NCBI GenBank assembly: GCA_963817855.1
Contig: CAWFQA010000001.1
Coordinates: forward strand, 1,364,001 to 1,428,000
DNA length: 64,000 bases
DNA from: JAKAAZ01 sp963817855
GTDB taxonomy: Bacteria > Acidobacteriota > Terriglobia > Terriglobales > Acidobacteriaceae
Reading direction: 5' to 3'
The notes under the pieces are model-generated. The model searched no databases. It was not told the origin of the DNA and saw nothing but the letters and a program-made list of their open reading frames with translations. The position numbers were made by a program, and so were the translations under genes. Every line of letters begins with the position of its first letter. Within the stretch, counting starts at the first letter, position 1. Below, piece by piece: positions 35,138 to 42,487 of the stretch.

Positions 35138-35692
35138 ATGAGCACACCCATCCAGGACGTCCCTGTGCGCCGCATTACCGGCGAAGCCACCACCCTCGGC
35201 GAGTATGCCGGCAAAGTTCTTCTGGTCGTCAATGTCGCATCCAAGTGCGGACTGACACCGCAATATGAAGGTCTGGAAAGTCTGTATCGAACCTATCGCG
35301 ATCGCGGCTTAGTCGTCGCCGGCTTTCCCGCCAACGATTTCAACAGTCAGGAGCCGGGCTCGAACGCCGACATCCAGAGCTTTTGCACTACCAACTACGG
35401 CGTCGACTTTCCCATGTTTGAAAAGATCACCGTCGTCGGCGAAGCAAAGCATCCGCTGTACAAAAATCTGATCGTGGCACAGCCCAAGGCGATCAGCACT
35501 TCGGAAGTGCCGTTCGGGGAAGACTTGAGGAAATATGGAGTCGATCCGAATCCGGAGCCGGAAATTCTGTGGAATTTCGAAAAGTTCGTGGTCGACCGTC
35601 ACGGCAAAGCAGTTGCCCGGTTTGCTCCCAATACTGCGCCGGATGATCCTGCATTAACCAAAGCTATCCAGGCGGAACTAGCCAAGGGATAG
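35138..35692 (+). CDS. Glutathione peroxidase family (thiol peroxidase-like)
   Basis: 184 residues. The peroxidatic Cys is C37 in NVASKCGLT; Gln72 in NSQEPG and Trp in ILWNFEKF complete the usual Cys-Gln-Trp set. In the FPxNxF motif the resolving-type Cys and Gln of many bacterial members are replaced (FPANDF), so a one-Cys mechanism or a different resolving Cys (C86 region, SFCTTNYG) is likely. GGGAGG lies eight bases before the ATG. No signal peptide, so cytoplasmic reduction of lipid or hydrogen peroxides. Confidence 0.9.
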   Translation: MSTPIQDVPVRRITGEATTLGEYAGKVLLVVNVASKCGLTPQYEGLESLYRTYRDRGLVVAGFPANDFNSQEPGSNADIQSFCTTNYGVDFPMFEKITVVGEAKHPLYKNLIVAQPKAISTSEVPFGEDLRKYGVDPNPEPEILWNFEKFVVDRHGKAVARFAPNTAPDDPALTKAIQAELAKG

Positions 35693-35752
35693 TCGCGTTC
35701 GAACAGGTGGCGATCGAGATTGCGAGTCGCTACGGCTTGCATGTCTTTTCGG

Positions 35753-37282
35753 TCATGGCTGGCGCTTCACAAAAGCAAACCACGTAATGTTGAACAAGTT
35801 TCCGTGCGCCTCACCGTCCTCACCGTGTGCGAGTAGGCACAGGTCATGGACTCCGCGGGCCGATGCATCTATCGGAACCATGTAGGTGCGATACACGGTC
35901 ACGCCTTGGCCGCCGTCCACCCTCACCGTTCCAATCACCCTACCGGCGGGATTGTCGAGGCGCACTTGAAGCACGGCGTTTCGCAGTGTCTTGTTTTCTG
36001 AGCTGATCTCGACGCGAAAGGCCGCCGCGCCGCTGCCGAAGTCGACATTGTTGAACTGAAGGTAGCTGCCGTCCTTCATCGTCATCTGGTACTCACCCGA
36101 CAGACCCTTCTGGCCTGCGGCGTACCTGCGAATCTGGAACTCGGCGGCCTCGCGCCGAGGGGCATAGGCATCCAGCGCCAGATGTGTCATGCCGGGCGTT
36201 CCCATCCCTGGATCGCGCGACGGGTAGATTGGACGCAGACTGCCGTCTGAAAGAATCGTGAGCGCAGTCACACCGACCTGACGATGATGATCGTTATGCG
36301 GCACCATATCCTCATACGGCACGTGGTACGCAATGTACCATTTCCCCTTGTATTGACAGACTCCCTGCTGCACAGACTCCACGCCACCGGCAGCGGGATA
36401 GATCAGGTGGCGCGCGGGCGCGTTAAACGGTCCGAACATACTGTTCGCTTCGGCGTATTCGACATAGGAACCTGGTGCGTCACAACCCGCGACCTTATTA
36501 GCTTTGTACGCGACATATGTCAGGTACCATTTGGCTCCAGATTTGAAGAGCATTGGGCTTTCAAAGTATTCCAGATTCCCGCAGGCATCTTTCTTTTGCA
36601 CTTCTAACTGACGTGGCTGCTCCGCAAGCTCGACCATGTTCGGCTTTAGTCGCGCCAGCATCACTGCATGCTTCGTCGTGTCGCCAGATCCCCACAAAAG
36701 ATACGGTGCACCGTCGTCGCCTCGGATGACCGTCGGACTTAGACCCTGCAGGGGAGCACCGTCGAAATTCTTCATCGGGGCACCGAACACGTCATGATAA
36801 GGACCCGCCGGGCTTGTCGCGGTGAATACCCCAATATCAAATCGGCCGTAGTTCGCCTCCGCCGCTGAGTTCATGCGGAAGGGTGCATATGCATAGAAAC
36901 GACCGTTGGCTGAGATTCCGGCATCGCCATCCCACAACGCGCCGCCCGCATTCCAGGTCACATCGCGAGCAGTGAGGATCGAGCCATGGTCGACCCAGTG
37001 ATCAAAGTCGGCGGTCGTGAATTCGTGATACGCGTACATCCCTTTGTAGAAGGCATTGCCGCGAATGAATTCCACAGTGAACGGATCCTGCGTGGTGAAC
37101 AGGTAGAACGTGTCTCCAATCTGGCGGCATGTGGGGTCAGAGTTGAACAGATAGCCAGGGGTGACCAGCTTTTGTGCCGTTGCAATCTGCGCTAGCGTTG
37201 CGACTAGGACCACGGTGAAGCTCAGATGGAAGAGCGCCGCACGATATCGAGATTTCCTCGCCAATCGCTCGCCGTGCGACAT
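35753..37282 (-). CDS. Secreted GH43-like glycosidase with C-terminal beta-sandwich module
   Basis: 509 residues from ATG 37282 (GGAAGGA six bases upstream); an earlier ATG at 37297 and a GTG at 37303 are alternatives. A signal peptide (HLSFTVVLVATLAQIATAQ) is followed by a five-bladed propeller: YLFNSDPTCRQIGDTFYLFTTQDP has the likely base Asp, DGDAGISANGRFYAYAP follows, and FESPMLFKSGAKWYLTYVA carries the likely acid Glu. Residues ~370-509 resemble a CBM6-like beta-sandwich (GSYLQFNNVDFGSGAAAFRVEISSE). Arabinofuranosidase, xylosidase or galactanase specificity cannot be decided. The gene begins about 28 bases after the beta-helix gene and is probably cotranscribed. Confidence 0.85.
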   Translation of the reverse strand: MSHGERLARKSRYRAALFHLSFTVVLVATLAQIATAQKLVTPGYLFNSDPTCRQIGDTFYLFTTQDPFTVEFIRGNAFYKGMYAYHEFTTADFDHWVDHGSILTARDVTWNAGGALWDGDAGISANGRFYAYAPFRMNSAAEANYGRFDIGVFTATSPAGPYHDVFGAPMKNFDGAPLQGLSPTVIRGDDGAPYLLWGSGDTTKHAVMLARLKPNMVELAEQPRQLEVQKKDACGNLEYFESPMLFKSGAKWYLTYVAYKANKVAGCDAPGSYVEYAEANSMFGPFNAPARHLIYPAAGGVESVQQGVCQYKGKWYIAYHVPYEDMVPHNDHHRQVGVTALTILSDGSLRPIYPSRDPGMGTPGMTHLALDAYAPRREAAEFQIRRYAAGQKGLSGEYQMTMKDGSYLQFNNVDFGSGAAAFRVEISSENKTLRNAVLQVRLDNPAGRVIGTVRVDGGQGVTVYRTYMVPIDASARGVHDLCLLAHGEDGEAHGNLFNITWFAFVKRQP

Positions 37283-37310
37283 CGACGTTCCTTCCATCGA
37301 CACGAATCCT

Positions 37311-38849
37311 CTAGCGCAACTGGTAACACCCCAAGTCTATCTTGCCGCTGACGCATCTTGGGTTGCCGTCCAGATCCACACTTCCCACGATATCCTGGCC
37401 CAGATTGACGCCGCTGCCGATGGCCGGCGAATCCTTTTTCAAATGAAATTTGTGCGCCGCGGGATCGACAAATTTCGGATCCGCAAATTTGGAATCGCGG
37501 TCTTCGGCAGTGGCCTTCACATAGTCTTGAAAACTCGAATAGTCCTTGCCATCGAACGACCACTTCACCGCGTTCGCGCCGACAGTCGAGTAATACAGAT
37601 TGTGGTCAAACGTTACCGTCGGCATATTTGGGTCCATGCGACCAGATCGACTGCTCATCGCTCGATTCGAGTCACCGATATAGACAATATTGTTTTTGAA
37701 AATATTATTGCGCAGGTAGAACTGCATCTGAATCTCGCCGGTGCCGGTATGCAACGTGTCGTTTTTATATAGCGTGTTGTTCACGATGACGGTGTCATGT
37801 GTGCTGCCGCGTTTCTCGTCGTAACCGCCGATCGAGATACCCGCTGTGTGGCAGGAATAAATCAGGTTGTTGCGAGCGATGATGTGGCTGGTATCGCGAT
37901 GGAAATGTTCGCTTGCCAGTTCAATTCCGAAATCCGTGTTGTGAATGATATTGCGCTCGATCAGCACGCGCGTACCGCCGTCAACATAAATACCGTCGGA
38001 GTTGGCATCGTTACCATACGCGGGATTGCCCTGCGAGGTGATATCGTACACATGATTTTCGGCGACGATTCCATCGCGTGCCTGGTCTACGCTGGGATCT
38101 TTAGCCGTGCGCTCGAATCCGATAATGTCGATGCCGATGTTGTTATTGTTGTGGACTCGATTCCGGGTGACACGAAAGTTCGTTACGTTGCCGTTCAACA
38201 CCAGCGATTCGCTCGATCCTGTCTGCAGATTGTGAACCTCGTTTCCATCGACGATCAGGTCTGTGATCGGGCTTGTCGCGTCCGTGCCATACACCGCAAT
38301 GCCGAATCCATTGGCGCCGCGGCCAGGACCTTGACGCCCAGGATAGGTCTGTTCAATGTTGTGGACATTATTGTCCCGAATCTCGATGTGGGAACCGTGA
38401 CCATAAACCCGAATGCCGGCGGGAACACGAGTGCGATCAGCGGTCTTATAATTGCCGATCTCAAGGTGCTCAATTTTCACGTAGCTCACATTGCGCAGTG
38501 CGACCATGGGGCTGTCGCCCACCTCGGGAGTCAGACAACCCCCGTCCAAAACGGCAGTCTCTCCCGGTTCGCTGCGAAAAGTTATGTAGCCCTGCGTCGC
38601 ATTGCCGGAGGAAGTGACGGCCAGTCGCTGGCAATATTTTCCACCGCGAAGATTGATGGTGTCTCCCGGCTTCGCTACGTCGGCCGCGTGTTGCACCGTC
38701 CGAAAGGGTTTTTCCTTTGTCCCCGGATTGGAATTGCTTCCATGCGTCGACACGTAGAGGGAAGCATTCGGTGGAACTGCGGCGTACAAACTTACACTCA
38801 CGGTCAAACAGAAAACCAGCATCGCTAGATTGGTGCATTGACGGTTCAA
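37311..38849 (-). CDS. Secreted right-handed parallel beta-helix protein (pectate-lyase-like)
   Basis: 512 residues, TTG start eight bases after a strong AAAGGAG; the 25-residue leader MNRQCTNLAMLVFCLTVSVSL... is a signal peptide. LYVSTHGSNSNPGT and KPFRTVQHAADVAKPGDTINLRGGKY form the DUF1565/PL9-type entry to a parallel beta-helix, followed by many Asn-rich coils (EIRDNNVHNIEQ, VDGNEVHNLQT, VTRNRVHNNNNIG, IERNIIHNTDFG). The fold is shared by polysaccharide lyases (PL9) and epimerases; no catalytic residues can be assigned safely. The minus strand has TTGACA-17-TAAAAG about 80 bases upstream. It precedes the GH43 gene in the same direction. Confidence 0.82.
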   Translation of the reverse strand: MNRQCTNLAMLVFCLTVSVSLYAAVPPNASLYVSTHGSNSNPGTKEKPFRTVQHAADVAKPGDTINLRGGKYCQRLAVTSSGNATQGYITFRSEPGETAVLDGGCLTPEVGDSPMVALRNVSYVKIEHLEIGNYKTADRTRVPAGIRVYGHGSHIEIRDNNVHNIEQTYPGRQGPGRGANGFGIAVYGTDATSPITDLIVDGNEVHNLQTGSSESLVLNGNVTNFRVTRNRVHNNNNIGIDIIGFERTAKDPSVDQARDGIVAENHVYDITSQGNPAYGNDANSDGIYVDGGTRVLIERNIIHNTDFGIELASEHFHRDTSHIIARNNLIYSCHTAGISIGGYDEKRGSTHDTVIVNNTLYKNDTLHTGTGEIQMQFYLRNNIFKNNIVYIGDSNRAMSSRSGRMDPNMPTVTFDHNLYYSTVGANAVKWSFDGKDYSSFQDYVKATAEDRDSKFADPKFVDPAAHKFHLKKDSPAIGSGVNLGQDIVGSVDLDGNPRCVSGKIDLGCYQLR

Positions 38850-39096
38850 GGGAAGTCTCCTTTAACGTGCATCCAAGCGGAAGACAAAATTTCGTTTTAT
38901 TACGGACTCCACCCTTTTAGCTTTCCAGCCTGCGCTTGTCAAGAGTATTGCAGGCACCGCTGCATTTTCATTCCCCGCGTTTCCAGGCCAGTGCTGATGC
39001 GCGTCGGCAGAGTGGGATAGCGACCATGACGGACCTAGTTACAGATTTGACGCGGCAGCTCCGTCGAGAGAATCTGCCCATAAAGAAGGCTCCGAC

Positions 39097-39125
39097 TTGT
39101 TTCTATTTATTCCGATCAGTATAGT
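39097..39125 (+). promoter_or_regulatory. Putative promoter for the barrel protein/sulfatase pair
   Basis: TTGTTT (39097-39102), 17 bases, TATAGT (39120-39125). The predicted start of transcription near 39132 leaves a leader of about 27 bases to ATG 39159 and places the upstream GTG (39135) almost at the transcript end. The rest of the ~300-base divergent gap has no gene. Confidence 0.45.
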
Positions 39126-39158
39126 GGGGGCGCAGTGCATCGCGTCGAAAGCGAGGCA

Positions 39159-40727
39159 ATGACCGTGAATCGAAGAACGTTCTTGAAATCGGCAGCGATT
39201 GCCGGAATCGCGGGAGGAACAGCGGCCCGGCCCGCCTATGCATTTGTTCCGGCCCATAACTGGGGCAAATATGATTTTGGTTCCGGACCCGCAATCACCG
39301 ACCGGCTCAACCAGGGTCCGTTTCCTCAATATCCGCCTCAAGCCGTCATCCCAACCGACGACGTTGTGATGGCAACGACTCGGTCTGCCGAAATTGTTCC
39401 CAATTATGGCAAAGGGCTCATGACCTACATCTCAGGAGATCTGGGCCGCGACGAAATCAAGTCCGATAATCTCGAGCAGGCCATTGAGGCGCTCGCCAGC
39501 CTCCCGTTAGGCCAAAAGCTCTACATTCGCGTGCCCTGGCGCGACGTGCAGCAACAGCGGGGGCGTTTGGATTTCGCGGATTACTGGAAGATCACGTTTG
39601 CAATGGCGGCCAAGTACAAAAAGCGTATTGGCTTTCGCGTCATGATGAGTGACCCCGACATTGCAGGTCCGGTGCTTCCGGATTTTCTGGTGGATAAAGT
39701 TCCCATGGTGAAGCTGGCTGGCGAATGGCAGGGAAATACCAACGAAGTCCGCTATCGCAAGGCTCATCTTCAGCCTCGCTACGACGATCCCAATTTTCAG
39801 GCTGCCTATCGTGAACTGAATGAACTGCTCGCTGCCGAGTTGAACGGAAGTCCGCAGATCGAATTTATGGACACCTTTATGTATGGTTTCTGGGGCGAGG
39901 GACACACGTGGCCATATACCAATAATCCGTTTCCGGATTATGCGACGGCGGAACGCACCTGGATTCACATGCTAGATGTACAAATGGCTTGCTGGACCAA
40001 GACGCCGCTTGCAACCAACACACAACCAGACTTCAGTCGCGTGGGAAATTCCGAGCTCGTCGATCGAACTGTACGTAGCGGGAACTGGCTGCGCACCGAC
40101 ACAATCTTTATTGAGAACATGCAGATTGAAAGCATCAGCAACCGGCCGCCGTGGGTTGGCGCTGTTATAGAAATCGCACTGCCGGGGCATCTTCCAAAAG
40201 CGGCTTCGCCGCAGGAGCCAGTCTCCTACAGCGATAGTGCAATCGAGCATGTCATCGACGTGGGCGCAAACTACTGGTCACTGTGGAACTTCCATAACAT
40301 TAGCGCGGAAAATATTCTCGATTACTATCATCGCTCTCCAACTGCGATCGACCATATCAATCGTTCCATCGGATATCGTGTGCGGCCGTCTTTCATCTGG
40401 CAATATACGGATGGCGATCATCAAGGCCTCATCGTCGGATTTGCCAACGATGGAATCGCCGGCGTTCCCGGAGCGCTTCGCGTGACGGTAGCCAGCGATG
40501 ACGGTAAGGTCAAGGTCGGCGGCAGTCTGGATCCCGGATATCCGGTGCCGGGAAAAATTCGGCAGGCGCAATTCGTTCTTCCCAATGGAGTGGATTGGAA
40601 AGGGCTAAAGCTCTCCGCCGAAATCGAAGTGAAAGGCGTTCGCTATCCTGTGCAGTGGGCCTGTCTGCAGAAGCTGAATGAAGATGGCTCGCTGACTCTT
40701 CGCCCAAACCTGCGCGGAGCATCCTAA
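39159..40727 (+). CDS. Tat-exported TIM-barrel-like protein, possible glycoside hydrolase
   Basis: 522 residues. A twin-arginine signal (NRRTFLKSAAIAGIAGG, ending ARPAYA) predicts folded export. ATG 39159 is chosen to put the Tat motif at the N-terminus; an in-frame GTG at 39135 is possible. The body (YIRVPWRDVQQQRGRLDFADYW, KRIGFRVMMSDP, EFMDTFMYGFWGEGHTWPYT) resembles DUF4832/GH42-like clan GH-A barrels, with E895-type acid unclear; the GFWGEGHTWP Glu is a candidate catalytic residue. A C-terminal beta domain follows (PGALRVTVASDDGKVKVGG). It lies 53 bases before a sulfatase on the same strand, suggesting joint action on a sulfated or decorated glycan. Function not established. Confidence 0.6.
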   Translation: MTVNRRTFLKSAAIAGIAGGTAARPAYAFVPAHNWGKYDFGSGPAITDRLNQGPFPQYPPQAVIPTDDVVMATTRSAEIVPNYGKGLMTYISGDLGRDEIKSDNLEQAIEALASLPLGQKLYIRVPWRDVQQQRGRLDFADYWKITFAMAAKYKKRIGFRVMMSDPDIAGPVLPDFLVDKVPMVKLAGEWQGNTNEVRYRKAHLQPRYDDPNFQAAYRELNELLAAELNGSPQIEFMDTFMYGFWGEGHTWPYTNNPFPDYATAERTWIHMLDVQMACWTKTPLATNTQPDFSRVGNSELVDRTVRSGNWLRTDTIFIENMQIESISNRPPWVGAVIEIALPGHLPKAASPQEPVSYSDSAIEHVIDVGANYWSLWNFHNISAENILDYYHRSPTAIDHINRSIGYRVRPSFIWQYTDGDHQGLIVGFANDGIAGVPGALRVTVASDDGKVKVGGSLDPGYPVPGKIRQAQFVLPNGVDWKGLKLSAEIEVKGVRYPVQWACLQKLNEDGSLTLRPNLRGAS

Positions 40728-40780
40728 AGATAGGAGTCATTTCGCCGCACTGAAAACTGAGCACCCGCAAAGGAGCAGAG

Positions 40781-42376
40781 ATGAGCGACAAGACAAACTC
40801 GATCACTCGCCGGGAAGCTCTCGCGAGAATCGGTGGCGCTGCTGTGGGCTCGGCAATGGCGCCTGGACTCTTATCCGCCCAGACGAATTCCCATCTGCCG
40901 GTCTCTCGAGTGCGAGTGCCGAATGGCCCTCCTGCCCATCGCTCCTCAAACCGGCCCAACGTTTTGTGGATTACAGGCGAAGGCATTCCATTGAAGGTGT
41001 TGAGTTGTTACGGAAGCAAACTTATAGAGACTCCGCACATCGACCGGATTGCCAATGAAGGCATGCGGTTTGAAAACAGCTTCGTCACCAATGCGCTGTG
41101 TGCGCCCAGTCGGGCCACGCTGCTGACTGGCAAGTACGACCACTTGAATGGAATGACCTCTAACCCCGGCGAAACAACCGCGGGAATGACGAGTCCCACA
41201 TTCGATGTCTCGCAGGAAACCATCGCAAAAATTTTAAAGCGCAATGGATATCAGACCGGGATGGTAGGGAAGTGGCATCTCCCGGCCAATCCGGGCGAGA
41301 CTGGGTTTGATTATTTCGTGTTCAAGCGCGGCGCCGGTGGTCCTTATTACGATCCCAGCGGATATCTTCGAAATTCCAGCTTAGGCAGCAACGTCATTCA
41401 TGAAAAGTGTTATCCCGGCTACATCACCGACAACATGACGGATTTTGCAATTGAAGGAATGAAGCAATTTCAGCAGCCCTTCTTCATGATGATGCAGTTC
41501 TTCAACGATCATCGTCCGTTCCAACCTCCGCACAAATATGAACATCTGTACGACAACGTTCGTATCCCAGAGCCAGGCACCTTCTACGACGACTATTCCA
41601 TGCGCGCGGCTCCTGCGAGAGAAGCGAAGATGCGGATTGCTGATATGCCGGACTTCAATCCGCCGAAAGATCTGACGGAGCGCCAGCGCAAACAGTGGAA
41701 TTACCAGAAATTCATGCAGCATTTCCTGAGCACGATGCGCTCCCAGGATGACAACATGGGCCGGCTTCTGGACTACCTGGATAAGTCTGGACTTGCAGAG
41801 AACACAATCGTTGTCTATACGGCGGACCATGGATTCTTTCTCGGCGATCACGGATGGTTTGATAAACGCTTTATGTATGAACAGGCGATTCGCGTTCCGT
41901 GGATGATTCGTTATCCGGGTCACGTGCAGCCGGGCAGTGTCAGTCAGGATTGGGTGGTGAATATTGACAACGCGCCCACCGCCCTCGATCTGGCCGGTAT
42001 GCCTGTTCCCCAGGATATGCAGGGCCGAAGTATCGCGCCGCTGTTAAAAGGAAGTGCGCCGGCAGATTGGCAAAGTTCTTACTACTACCATTATTACGAA
42101 TTTGCCCCGCCCCATTGGGTGTTGCCACACTACGGAATTCGTACGAAGCGCTACAAGCTGATCAGCTATTACACCGTGAATGAGTGGGAGTTATTCGATC
42201 TGGAAAAAGATCCAGACGAAATGGAGAATCTTTTCGAGTGGTCGGGCTACAAAGTACACCCCGCCTACCAATCAATTGCGGAGAATCTGGTCACGAAGCT
42301 GAAAGACTTGCGCGAGAAGTATAGGGACACTACGGGCAGCCCTGTGAAGCTGTGGCCCACCAGCAGCTACGACTAA
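40781..42376 (+). CDS. Sulfatase with Tat-like signal and altered metal site
   Basis: 531 residues, AAAGGAG before the ATG. N-terminal TRREALARIGGAAVGSAM is a Tat-type signal. The formylglycine motif CAPSRATLLTG (Cys107) is intact, as are VGKWH and the C-terminal metal region TADHGFFLGDHGWFDKR (D349, H350). The first metal-binding motif, normally two acidic residues (xDD or CED), reads ITGEGIPL (residues 64-71), keeping only Glu67. A maturase (anSME or FGE) is not in the window. The substrate is probably a sulfated polysaccharide or aryl sulfate; sulfatases with this variant may be weaker or differently specific. Confidence 0.9.
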   Translation: MSDKTNSITRREALARIGGAAVGSAMAPGLLSAQTNSHLPVSRVRVPNGPPAHRSSNRPNVLWITGEGIPLKVLSCYGSKLIETPHIDRIANEGMRFENSFVTNALCAPSRATLLTGKYDHLNGMTSNPGETTAGMTSPTFDVSQETIAKILKRNGYQTGMVGKWHLPANPGETGFDYFVFKRGAGGPYYDPSGYLRNSSLGSNVIHEKCYPGYITDNMTDFAIEGMKQFQQPFFMMMQFFNDHRPFQPPHKYEHLYDNVRIPEPGTFYDDYSMRAAPAREAKMRIADMPDFNPPKDLTERQRKQWNYQKFMQHFLSTMRSQDDNMGRLLDYLDKSGLAENTIVVYTADHGFFLGDHGWFDKRFMYEQAIRVPWMIRYPGHVQPGSVSQDWVVNIDNAPTALDLAGMPVPQDMQGRSIAPLLKGSAPADWQSSYYYHYYEFAPPHWVLPHYGIRTKRYKLISYYTVNEWELFDLEKDPDEMENLFEWSGYKVHPAYQSIAENLVTKLKDLREKYRDTTGSPVKLWPTSSYD

Positions 42377-42487
42377 CCCCGCGGTCAGTAACGAAATGTA
42401 CGATTCGCGTGCGGAGGACCTGATCCTCGACCTGCCGAAAAGGTTCTCCATCGCTGCGAAATCAGCTGGCGCCTATCATCTTTTTTC

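Noticed and set aside
37797..38828. 343-residue frame opposite the beta-helix gene
   Set aside because: The gene on the minus strand has a signal peptide, ribosome-binding site and repeats; the mirrored frame has none.
38880..38900. AT-rich stretch with TTTCG before the beta-helix gene as a LacI operator
   Set aside because: The two sides do not form an inverted repeat and it has no match to the other CG-centred sites.
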